A stretch of 14,187 nucleotides of DNA from Thermodesulfobacteriota bacterium. GTDB taxonomy: Bacteria; Desulfobacterota; RBG-13-43-22. Position 1 is the first letter of the stretch. Each line of letters opens with the position of its first letter. The stretch lies in NCBI GenBank assembly GCA_025454185.1, contig JALOOY010000005.1, forward strand, positions 1-14,187, read 5' to 3'. The notes below the pieces were generated by a model. It ran no database searches and was not told the DNA's origin. It saw only the letters and a list, made by a program, of their open reading frames with translations. Shown here piece after piece: positions 7,128 to 12,857 of this stretch. The translations under genes were made by a program, and so were the position numbers.

Positions 7128-7785
7128 CGGCCTCCAGTAACACCCATTCGCCGTTGCTGTCCGGGAAGGAATGGACCAGCCGGACCCGCTTCGGTTCCAG
7201 CCCGGCCTGCCGGGCTTCGAAAAGCAGCCTGGCCAGACGCCGCACCGGGTAGATCAGGGAAAAACGCCCTTTGTCTTTGAGGATAGCACGGCCCCCCGCC
7301 AGCATTTGGGAAAGGTCCAGGAGTATTTCGTGGCGGGCCAGGGCCTTCTCCGTGCCGGGGTTGATGCGGCCGGTTTTCAAAGGACGGTAGGGCGGGTTGG
7401 TAATAACCGCATCGAAACCGCCTCCTGGAAAAAGGGCGGCTACCCGGCGTATGTCCCCTCCCAGAATATGGACCCGCCCCTCCAATTGATTGAGCCGCAG
7501 GTTGCGGGCGGCCAGGTCCAGGAGCCCGGTTTGCACCTCCAGACCGATCACCCGCCCTCGCGGGACCCGGGGCGCCAGCAGCAGGGGCAGGATCCCGCAG
7601 CCGGTCCCCAGGTCCAGGACCCGGTCGGCAGGCTTCAAGCGGATAAAATCCGCCAGGATCAGGGTGTCGATGGAAAAGCGGTAGCCGCCTTTTTTTTGTA
7701 GAATATGGAGCCGCCTGGGCCCCCATTGGTCCAGCGTTTCATCCGCCGCCGGAGCCGGGAGGGCTTCAACTGCGGATGACATCAT
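7027..7785 (-). CDS. SAM-dependent methyltransferase, TrmN6/YfiC-like
   Basis: This 252-residue class I Rossmann methyltransferase has the SAM-binding motif DLGTGCGILPL (58-68), an acidic residue in GLEVQTG (83) and the N6-adenine/glutamine methyltransferase signature NPPY (130-133). The N-terminal RFSIDTLILADF segment is typical of the tRNA1(Val) A37-N6 methyltransferase group. The likely role is N6-methylation of an adenine in tRNA; substrate specificity is inferred from family resemblance only. ATG 7785 or the adjacent ATG 7782 can start it. The start lies inside the 3' end of the DUF1015 gene (20-bp overlap), which suggests translational coupling. The 3' end overlaps the convergent DciA-like gene by 101 bp. 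Confidence 0.88.
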   Translation of the reverse strand: MMSSAVEALPAPAADETLDQWGPRRLHILQKKGGYRFSIDTLILADFIRLKPADRVLDLGTGCGILPLLLAPRVPRGRVIGLEVQTGLLDLAARNLRLNQLEGRVHILGGDIRRVAALFPGGGFDAVITNPPYRPLKTGRINPGTEKALARHEILLDLSQMLAGGRAILKDKGRFSLIYPVRRLARLLFEARQAGLEPKRVRLVHSFPDSNGEWVLLEAVKNGGEELTVLPALTVYERPGVYSPEVRRILGG

Positions 7786-9118
7786 GCGGCTTCATCACGT
7801 TGATGACCAGGCCGGTGGGGATTTTGGGGTAAAAAAAAGTGGATTTCCGCGGCATGGTCAGCCCGGCCTCGGCCACTTCCTGGACCTGTTCGATGAGGGT
7901 GGGTTGGAGCAGGAAGGCCAGGCGGCACCAGCCGGAGTCCACCAGCTCCATGGCCTCGGCCGGATCCTGGCGGTATTCGATGAGGCTCTCTCGATCCAGT
8001 TCTTCGGGCTTGATGCCCAGGACTTTCTGGAAGACCAGGCGGCTGAGGATCATCACATCCAGTTTGCGCAAAATGGGATGGAGGTCTTCGGCGCAATTCC
8101 CATCCAGACAGGTCTGTTTCATGGTCAGCAGGTAAAAGGCCGCGGGCCGGGAGGAGTAGACCCCGAACACCTGCTGTTTGCGGGCATTTTCCTGGAAGCG
8201 GGTCAGAAACTCCTTCTTCACCTTTTTTTTGTTGGCCGGCCGGAAGGGAAAGGTTTCCACCTGAAAATCCTCGGCCATCTTCTCCTCGAACCCGGCGATC
8301 TTCTCTTCGGGAAACCGGCACAGGGTACGGTGGGTAGGCAGGATGGTCAGTCCGGGGTCCTGCATGCGGCAGAGATACATGAGCGTAAAATGATAGGGGG
8401 CGGTGGGCGGTCCGTCCGGGAAACGTTGCCGCATGGCTTCCTGATAATTCAGGCCGGTTTCATAGCGGTGGTGGCCGTCGGCGATATAGACGATCTTATC
8501 CCGGAAGAGTTCTCCGGCTTTTTTGAGGACCTTCGGATCGGTGACGCGCCGGATCTGGTGGCGGATCCGTTCGTCGTCCAGGTAGTCGATGAAGGGTTCG
8601 GCGTGGGCCCGGGAGGCAAGCAGGGAGAGTATCTCGTCTTCCGGGTCGGAATAAAAGGAAAATATCGGGCAAAACTGGGCCTGGCAAAAATCGAGCAGGT
8701 GCAGACGGTCCACCTTGATGCCGGAAAAAGTCTTTTCGTGGGGCCGCACGCTGCCCTGGTCGAAGGGCTCCAGGCCCAGCAGGGCCATCAGGCCGGCCCG
8801 TTCCCGCAAACCGTGGCCGGGCGACTCGTAATAGATTTTATAGAGATAGAAGGCCGGCTTGGGGTCCCGGACCAGCACCTTTTCCTTCTGCCAGCCTTTC
8901 AAAAGCTCCGCGGAACGGGTATAGCGATTCTTGGTGGGCGTATCCCCGGGGAGGATTTTACCCAGGTCCAACTGGATCATGTTGTAGGGATGACGGGCGT
9001 AGAAGGCGTCCTGCTGCTTGGGCGTGATCACGTCGTAGGGCGGGGTGATCACATCCGCCAGGCGGTTTATTTTCTCGGGGTTATAGATCAGCCCCCGAAA
9101 GGGTGCGACAATGGCCAT
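7766..9118 (-). CDS. DUF1015 family protein
   Basis: This 450-residue protein has the hallmarks of DUF1015: an N-terminal VAPFRGL and DVITPPYDVI (22-31), VRPHEKT (124-130), the highly conserved DGHHRYET (214-221) and a C-terminal FFYPKIPTGLVI. The His/Asp/Arg-rich motifs suggest an enzyme, but the biochemical role is not established. The protein appears cytosolic, with no signal peptide or membrane segment. ATG 9118 is preceded by AAGGAG at a long spacing of about 13 nt. It overlaps the methyltransferase gene downstream. The long open frame on the opposite strand (7784-9139) is a composition artefact. Confidence 0.93.
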   Translation of the reverse strand: MAIVAPFRGLIYNPEKINRLADVITPPYDVITPKQQDAFYARHPYNMIQLDLGKILPGDTPTKNRYTRSAELLKGWQKEKVLVRDPKPAFYLYKIYYESPGHGLRERAGLMALLGLEPFDQGSVRPHEKTFSGIKVDRLHLLDFCQAQFCPIFSFYSDPEDEILSLLASRAHAEPFIDYLDDERIRHQIRRVTDPKVLKKAGELFRDKIVYIADGHHRYETGLNYQEAMRQRFPDGPPTAPYHFTLMYLCRMQDPGLTILPTHRTLCRFPEEKIAGFEEKMAEDFQVETFPFRPANKKKVKKEFLTRFQENARKQQVFGVYSSRPAAFYLLTMKQTCLDGNCAEDLHPILRKLDVMILSRLVFQKVLGIKPEELDRESLIEYRQDPAEAMELVDSGWCRLAFLLQPTLIEQVQEVAEAGLTMPRKSTFFYPKIPTGLVINVMKPHDVIRS

Positions 9119-9210
9119 GAGCTTGTTTCGACTCCTTGAGGCGTTCGTTGTGTAATTGATTTATATGGCATAAAAAACCCTTTTTGTAAAGGCAGGGTAC
9201 GGGCAATCTA

Positions 9211-9240
9211 TTAACCTGCAAGTTGCATAATCCAGGTTAA
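9211..9240. repeat. Inverted repeat upstream of DUF1015
   Basis: TTAACCTG (9211-9218) and CAGGTTAA (9233-9240) are perfect 8-bp arms 14 bp apart. It lies about 95-120 bp upstream of the DUF1015 start. It could be a dyad operator, but it also adjoins the hairpin repeat and may be part of a larger repeat unit. Confidence 0.5.
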
Positions 9241-9253
9241 CAGTCTCCGGCGC

Positions 9254-9281
9254 CTGGATGCTGGCCTTCGCCAGCATGACG
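9254..9281 (-). repeat. Hairpin repeat of the CTGGAT...ATGACG family
   Basis: ATGCTGGC (9258-9265) and GCCAGCAT (9270-9277) form an 8-bp stem with a 4-nt loop, framed by CTGG and GACG. It is the second copy of the family seen at 4449-4480, in the opposite orientation. Confidence 0.65.
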
Positions 9282-9326
9282 GCGAAACTTACCGTTAATA
9301 ATTCCCGCTGGAAGCGGGAGGGAACC

Positions 9327-9363
9327 TTTTGCTTTTTCGAGGTCTTGTTTCGAAAAAGCAAAA
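9327..9363. repeat. Perfect 14-bp inverted repeat
   Basis: TTTTGCTTTTTCGA (9327-9340) pairs perfectly with 9350-9363 around a 9-nt loop. Right of it the DNA is T-rich (ATTTTTCATTTTT), so on the plus strand it resembles a terminator, but no plus-strand gene ends nearby. Its shape matches the two palindromes at 11875-11904 and 11960-11993. Confidence 0.75.
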
Positions 9364-9447
9364 TTTTTCATTTTTCTTTCGTCCGTATTTGTCTGCCGTG
9401 TCTGTGGCGAAATAGTCTTTGTCTTTCATCATTTCGCCTTGTTGTTA

Positions 9448-10262
9448 CAGTTGCTTCCCTCTTCCCTCTCATCCCCTGGCCCCGAACAACGCCGTCCCCA
9501 CCCGAATCAGGGTAGCCCCTTCCTCGATGGCCGTTTCGAAGTCGTGGGACATGCCCATGGACAGGTGATCCAGTTGGAGGTGCGGAAACCGCTCCTGCCA
9601 TTCCGCGCGCCGTCGGGCCAGGGAACGAAACCAGAGGCGGGAAGTCTCGGGGTCCGGATCGTAGGGGGGCAGGGTCATGAGCCCCCGCAGGCGCAGGGCC
9701 GGCCAGGAGGCGCTTTCGGCGAGGAGCCGCCGGGCCTCTTCCGGCGCCAGCCCGGATTTGCTCGCCTCCCCGGCCTCGTTGATCTGCACCAGAACCTCCA
9801 GGGTCTTGCCGGCCTGCAGGGCCAGACGGTTCAATTCCGCAGCCAGGGAGAGGCTGTCCACGGTCTCGATCATGGAAAAAAGATGCAGGGCCGCCTTGGC
9901 CTTGTTGCGCTGCAAATGACCGATGAAATGCCAGGCCGCCTGGGGCAGGGCCTCGATCTTGGGCTGGGCCTCCTGAATATAATTTTCCCCCAGATGGGTC
10001 AGACCGGCCGCCAGGGCCTCGCGGATGCGCTCCAGCGGGACGGTCTTGGTCACGGCAAGCAGTTGAACGGTGGCGGGATCGCGTCCGGCCCGTTGGCAGG
10101 CCTGCCCGATGCGGAGGCGAACCGCCTGTAAATTTTCAGCTAGTTGGCTCATGAAATGAATTTCCGATTGTCGATTTCCGATTTTCGATTTAAAAAACGA
10201 TAGCTGAATGCAACCAGCATCCTTTTTATCCAACATCCAGTTTGCAGTTGCTTCCCTCTTCC
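9448..10262. repeat. 18-bp direct repeats flanking yggS
   Basis: CAGTTGCTTCCCTCTTCC occurs identically at 9448-9465 (just after the yggS stop) and at 10245-10262 (before maf's stop), in the same orientation. The gene between is an ordinary yggS, so these are probably copies of an interspersed repeat rather than an insertion boundary. Confidence 0.6.
9469..10152 (-). CDS. yggS: YggS family pyridoxal phosphate homeostasis protein (PLPBP)
   Basis: This 227-residue single-domain TIM-barrel protein resembles the N-terminal domain of alanine racemase. It binds PLP and controls vitamin B6 and amino-acid homeostasis without known catalysis. Motifs: LLAVTKTVP with PLP-binding Lys36, HLGENYIQEAQPK, WHFIGHLQRNK, and the phosphate-binding SMGMSHDFETAIEEGATLIRVG-type C-terminal segment ending in GTALFG. 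ATG 10152 (MSQLAENLQAV) matches the usual family N-terminus; the frame extends to 10236 but that part is repeat sequence. No Shine-Dalgarno is visible, because the upstream DNA is the TTTCCGAT repeat. The stop codon lies at the edge of the TTCCCTC tract. Confidence 0.94.
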   Translation of the reverse strand: MSQLAENLQAVRLRIGQACQRAGRDPATVQLLAVTKTVPLERIREALAAGLTHLGENYIQEAQPKIEALPQAAWHFIGHLQRNKAKAALHLFSMIETVDSLSLAAELNRLALQAGKTLEVLVQINEAGEASKSGLAPEEARRLLAESASWPALRLRGLMTLPPYDPDPETSRLWFRSLARRRAEWQERFPHLQLDHLSMGMSHDFETAIEEGATLIRVGTALFGARG

Positions 10263-10282
10263 GTCTTCCCTCTGACCTTAGC
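10153..10282. repeat. Repeat spacer between maf and yggS
   Basis: The yggS-proximal part (10155-10192) consists of imperfect repeats of TTTCCGAT / TTGTCGAT / TTTTCGAT. The maf-proximal part carries the CAGTTGCTTCCCTCTTCC copy followed by a second CTTCCCTCTGACC. No promoter or ribosome binding site stands out. Confidence 0.55.
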
Positions 10283-10873
10283 TCACGTCTCCCCCAGCTT
10301 GAAACCGGCGTTTTTCTCCAGGGCCTCCAGGACTTCGGTCATGGGCAGCCCCACCACGTTGGTATAGGAACCCTTTATTTCCCGGACCAGAAAGGCGCCC
10401 CGGCCCTGGATGGCATAGGCCCCGGCCTTGTCCAGCGGTTCCCCGGTCTGCAGGTACCAGTCGATCTCCCGGCGGGACAGGCGCTTGAAGGTTACCCGGG
10501 TGCCCACACTGGCGGCCACGGCCTTTTTCAGGGACTGATTGATCAGGCAGAAACCGGTGAAGACCAGGTGGGGCTTGCCGGAAAGGGCCTCCAGAAATTT
10601 TTTGGCTTCCCGGGGAGAGTCCGGCTTTCCGAAGATGCGCCGGCCCAGGCTGACCACCGTATCGGCTCCCAGCACCCAGTCCTCCGGAAACTTGGACGAC
10701 ACGGCCCGGGCCTTTTCCTGGGCCATCCGCTTGGAAAAAAAGAGCGGGCTTTCCCCGGGCCGGGGCGCCTCCACGACGTCGGCGGCCTCCACCCGAAAGG
10801 CGAGGCCCAGGTCCCGCAACAGGTCCCGGCGGCGCGGGGATTGGGAAGCAAGGATCAAGGAAAACGTAGGCAT
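10283..10873 (-). CDS. maf: Maf family nucleoside triphosphate pyrophosphatase (YhdE-like, dTTP/UTP)
   Basis: This 196-residue protein hydrolyses non-canonical or excess nucleoside triphosphates to the monophosphate and PPi, and Maf overproduction can block septum formation. Motifs: N-terminal LILASQSPRRRDLL (7-20), VLGADTVV with catalytic Asp71, IDWYLQTGEPLDKAGAYAIQG and GSYTNVVGLPMTEV. The last two fit the YhdE (dTTP/UTP) subgroup rather than YceF; that is inferred from motif likeness. ATG 10873 is chosen because AGGG lies 5 nt upstream; the adjacent ATG 10876 and a TTG at 10894 are in frame. The upstream DNA is again a repeat (10895-10990) which also contains the tatD stop. Confidence 0.93.
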   Translation of the reverse strand: MPTFSLILASQSPRRRDLLRDLGLAFRVEAADVVEAPRPGESPLFFSKRMAQEKARAVSSKFPEDWVLGADTVVSLGRRIFGKPDSPREAKKFLEALSGKPHLVFTGFCLINQSLKKAVAASVGTRVTFKRLSRREIDWYLQTGEPLDKAGAYAIQGRGAFLVREIKGSYTNVVGLPMTEVLEALEKNAGFKLGET

Positions 10874-10894
10874 CATCACCCTGTCTTGAGTCAA

Positions 10895-10990
10895 ACTCGA
10901 AATCCGAAATGCGGAACGGTTTTTGTTTTGATCATTTGAATTTTAAACATTCGTGCTTGTTTCGGATTTCGTGCTTCGAATTTCGAATTT
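10895..10990. repeat. CGAAATCCGAA-type intergenic repeat overlapping the tatD 3' end
   Basis: An AT-rich run built from short related words (CGAAATCCGAAAT, GTTTCGGATTTCGTG, TTCGAATTTCGAATTT, ATTTGAATTTTAAAC) lies between maf and tatD. It differs sharply in composition from the GC-rich genes and resembles the TTTCCGAT tract before yggS. It reaches about 48 bp into the tatD frame. Confidence 0.6.
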
Positions 10991-11788
10991 ATTTCTAAAC
11001 GCCCTGCAGGTATTCCGGTAAACCGCCTCCCCCAGCTCCTCCAGGGCCATCCCCCTGATCTCCGCCATCCGGGCCGCGGTGTGCCGGAGCAGGGCCGGTT
11101 CGTTGCGCCTGCCCCGTAAGGGTTGCGGCGTCAGAAAGGGGGCGTCGGTTTCCAGGAGCAGGGTGTCCAAAGGGGCCCGGCGGACCACTTCTTCCAGGAC
11201 GCTGCCTCTTTTATAGGTGAGGGCCCCGGTGACGGACAGCAGGAAGTGCAGGTCCAGGCAGCGGCGGGCCAGGGCCCAGTCTCCGGAAAAACAGTGAAAG
11301 ACGCCGCCCACCTCGCCGGCCTTTTCTTCCTCTAAAATCGCCATAACCTCTTCATGGGCCTCCCGGTCGTGGATGACCAGCGGCAGGGAGACTTCCCGGG
11401 CCAGGGTGATCATGGCCCGCAGGCATTCCTTCTGCCGGGGGTGGGGGGCATAATTCCGAAAAAAATCCAGCCCCACTTCGCCCACGGCCACCACTTTTTC
11501 GTTTCGGGCCAAGGATTTTATTTCCGTTACCTGGCGGGGATCGTAGGCCCCGGCCTCGTGGGGATGGAGCCCCACCGTGGCCCAGACCCGGTCCTCCTGG
11601 CCGGCCAGGACCACGGCCTTGCGGCTGCTCTCCAGGTCGATGCCGATGGTGATCACCGCGGCCAGGCCCTGGTCCCAGGCCCGTTGCAGGACTTCAGCCC
11701 GATCCGGATCGAAATCCGCCATGTCCAGATGGGCATGGGAATCGATCCAGCCCCAGCGCTTTATTGGTTTCTTTTCCTCAACGTCCAT
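10943..11788 (-). CDS. tatD: TatD family metal-dependent deoxyribonuclease
   Basis: This 281-residue TIM-barrel hydrolase of the amidohydrolase superfamily acts as a 3'-5' DNase/RNase with roles in DNA repair and RNA turnover. The expected metal ligands are all present: HAH (His18, His20) in WIDSHAHLD, Glu104 in AVGEVGLDFF, His140 in LVIHDREAH, His165 in FHCFSGD and Asp215 in LLLETDAPFL. ATG 11788 gives the normal family start shortly before the HxH motif; the frame is open to GTG 11836 but those codons lie in the ACACGGAA repeat. The last dozen or so residues after CRAFRN (KFEIRSTKSETSTNV) are encoded by the neighbouring AT-rich repeat and replace the usual short tail. Confidence 0.94.
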   Translation of the reverse strand: MDVEEKKPIKRWGWIDSHAHLDMADFDPDRAEVLQRAWDQGLAAVITIGIDLESSRKAVVLAGQEDRVWATVGLHPHEAGAYDPRQVTEIKSLARNEKVVAVGEVGLDFFRNYAPHPRQKECLRAMITLAREVSLPLVIHDREAHEEVMAILEEEKAGEVGGVFHCFSGDWALARRCLDLHFLLSVTGALTYKRGSVLEEVVRRAPLDTLLLETDAPFLTPQPLRGRRNEPALLRHTAARMAEIRGMALEELGEAVYRNTCRAFRNKFEIRSTKSETSTNV

Positions 11789-11874
11789 GGTTCGCTTTAT
11801 ACATAGCTTGTCCGGGAATTTCGACACGGAATACACGGAATAACACGGAAGGCACGGAAAAGGCCTTTTGATTT

Positions 11875-11904
11875 ATCCGAAAATCGGGGTCCCGATTTTC
11901 GGAT
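11875..11904. repeat. Perfect 14-bp palindrome within the MITE-like element
   Basis: ATCCGAAAATCGGG (11875-11888) is followed by GT and then its exact reverse complement (11891-11904). With only 2 bp between arms it is close to a continuous 30-bp palindrome. Confidence 0.85.
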
Positions 11905-11959
11905 GCCGGCCGGCCTGCGGCGTTCTGCACCATGCTCCCGCGTGAGCGGGGCGGATTTC

Positions 11960-11993
11960 TTTGCCTAAATCGAGAGTCCTCGATTTAGGCAAA
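11960..11993. repeat. Perfect 15-bp inverted repeat within the MITE-like element
   Basis: TTTGCCTAAATCGAG (11960-11974), a 4-nt loop AGTC, then the exact reverse complement (11979-11993). A smaller CCCGC-GTGA-GCGGG hairpin lies just left at 11937-11950. Confidence 0.85.
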
Positions 11994-12127
11994 CTAATTC
12001 ATTTTCCGCGTCTTCCGTGCGGTCTTTCCCGTGTCTCCCGTGTCGAAATCCCCAGTTCCGTCTTCGTCTTTCGTCCGTCGGGTCCTGCCCCGCGGAGAGA
12101 AGCGAGGCGGGGTCTGTGTGGGTCTGT

Positions 12128-12155
12128 GGCGAAAAGGTCTTTCGCGCCTTTCGCC
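12128..12155 (-). terminator. Possible terminator hairpin after the GGDEF gene
   Basis: GGCGAAA (12128-12134) and TTTCGCC (12149-12155) form a 7-bp stem, extendable to 9 with a bulge, just past the TAG stop. The downstream minus-strand sequence (ACAGACCCACACAG) lacks a U run, and the hairpin is part of an interspersed repeat, so the call is weak. Confidence 0.3.
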
Positions 12156-12158
12156 TGG

Positions 12159-12794
12159 CTACCGGCCCTGCTTCCGCCGGTACATGGCCGCATCCGCCTT
12201 GCGCAGGATCTGATCATAGTCCCGGTCATCCGTATGATCTCCCAGGGACACCGTAAAGGTCCGGGCCTGTCCGCCCGCGTCCTGAACGGTCAAATCCTTC
12301 ATCATCACCTCCAACCTTTCCCGGACCGAGGCCATCTGGGCCGCGTCGGTCCGGGGCAGGATGACCACGAATTCATCCCCGCCGAAACGGGCCACGGTGT
12401 CCGTGGTCCGGAGGCAGCTCTTGATGATGTCGGCCGTCTTTTTCAGGACCTGGTCCCCCACCAAGTGCCCATAGCGGTCGTTGATATCCTTGAACTGATC
12501 GATGTCGAGCAGGATCATCCCCAGGTGGTCTCCGTAGCGCCGGGCCTTGGCCACCTCCTCCTCCAGCTTTTTTTCCAGGTATTGCCGGTTGAAAACGCCG
12601 GTCAAGCCGTCCATGGTGGCCAGTTCGGAGAGGCGGGCCTCCAGGGCCTTGTGCTCGGTCAGGTCCTGGATGGATTCGATGGCCCCCCATAATTCACCGT
12701 CCCGGTCGTAAATGGGCGCGGACATGAAATGCAGATAGCGGCTCTTCCCGGCCAGGGCTTCGAAAAAATCCTCGGCTTCAAAGGCCCCTTTCAA
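12159..12794 (-). CDS. GGDEF diguanylate cyclase, C-terminal part of a split PAS-GGDEF protein
   Basis: The C-terminal piece comprises the rest of a PAS domain (FEAEDFFEALAGK... GAIESIQDLTEH), a coiled linker, and a complete GGDEF domain that makes cyclic di-GMP from two GTP. Visible features: DGLTGVFNRQYLEKKL, LLDIDQFKDINDRYGH, the active-site RFGGDEF (12369-12383 codes GGDEF) with an RTTD inhibitory I-site five residues before it, and the closing ADAAMYRRKQGR. The frame is continuous with the upstream PAS gene; only a TAG at 12858-12860 separates them. After that TAG the first in-frame starts are TTG 12794 and ATG 12725, both inside the PAS fold and without a ribosome binding site. The cyclase domain itself appears intact. 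Confidence 0.85.
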   Translation of the reverse strand: MKGAFEAEDFFEALAGKSRYLHFMSAPIYDRDGELWGAIESIQDLTEHKALEARLSELATMDGLTGVFNRQYLEKKLEEEVAKARRYGDHLGMILLDIDQFKDINDRYGHLVGDQVLKKTADIIKSCLRTTDTVARFGGDEFVVILPRTDAAQMASVRERLEVMMKDLTVQDAGGQARTFTVSLGDHTDDRDYDQILRKADAAMYRRKQGR

Positions 12795-12857
12795 CAGCGG
12801 ATAGGCCCGCAGCTTTTTTTCCCCGTAGAGGCTGCTCAGCAGGGCCAGATTTTGAGA

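Larger units (their letters stand above)
9119..9468. other. Repeat-filled intergenic region between DUF1015 and yggS
   Basis: This 350-bp stretch has no credible gene. It contains, in order, the DUF1015 upstream region, an 8-bp inverted repeat (9211-9240), a CTGGAT-stem-ATGACG hairpin (9254-9281), a CCCGC/GCGGG hairpin (about 9304-9319), a perfect 14-bp inverted repeat (9327-9363), and a TTTCGTCCGT...GTGTCTGTGGCGAAA tract (about 9378-9412) resembling 12068-12134. It ends in a TTCCCTCTTCCCTC tract that runs into the yggS stop codon. Confidence 0.7.
11819..12048. mobile_element. MITE-like element with inverted ACACGGAA arms
   Basis: Left arm 11819-11861 (TTTCGACACGG then ACACGGAA units) is an imperfect inverted copy of right arm 12002-12048 (TTTTCCGCGTCTTCCGTG... 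GTGTCGAAA). They enclose about 140 bp containing two perfect palindromes and one small hairpin, and no coding sequence. This architecture is that of a small non-autonomous element. No clear target-site duplication was seen, so mobility is inference. Confidence 0.5.
11789..12158. other. Intergenic region between tatD and the GGDEF gene, mostly repeats
   Basis: This 370-bp stretch has no gene. It holds a MITE-like element (11819-12048), then a second repeat block (about 12060-12155): a CCCCGC...GCGGGG hairpin and the TCTGTGTGGGTCTGTGGCGAAA tract, resembling 9378-9412. A GGCGAAA/TTTCGCC hairpin (12128-12155) directly follows the GGDEF stop and could end that transcript, although no U run follows. 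Confidence 0.65.

Noticed and set aside
7784..9139. A 451-codon open frame on the plus strand, opposite the DUF1015 gene
   Set aside because: It is the exact antisense of a well-recognised protein, has no recognisable domain, and is expected when third positions are GC-rich.
9161..9361. A 66-codon minus-strand frame upstream of DUF1015
   Set aside because: It translates the hairpin repeats (the VMLAKASIQ stretch is the CTGGAT-ATGACG repeat read as protein), with no gene-like features.
11789..11836. Longer TatD starting at GTG 11836
   Set aside because: The added 16 residues come from the ACACGGAA repeat arm and its border, and the family fold begins shortly after ATG 11788.
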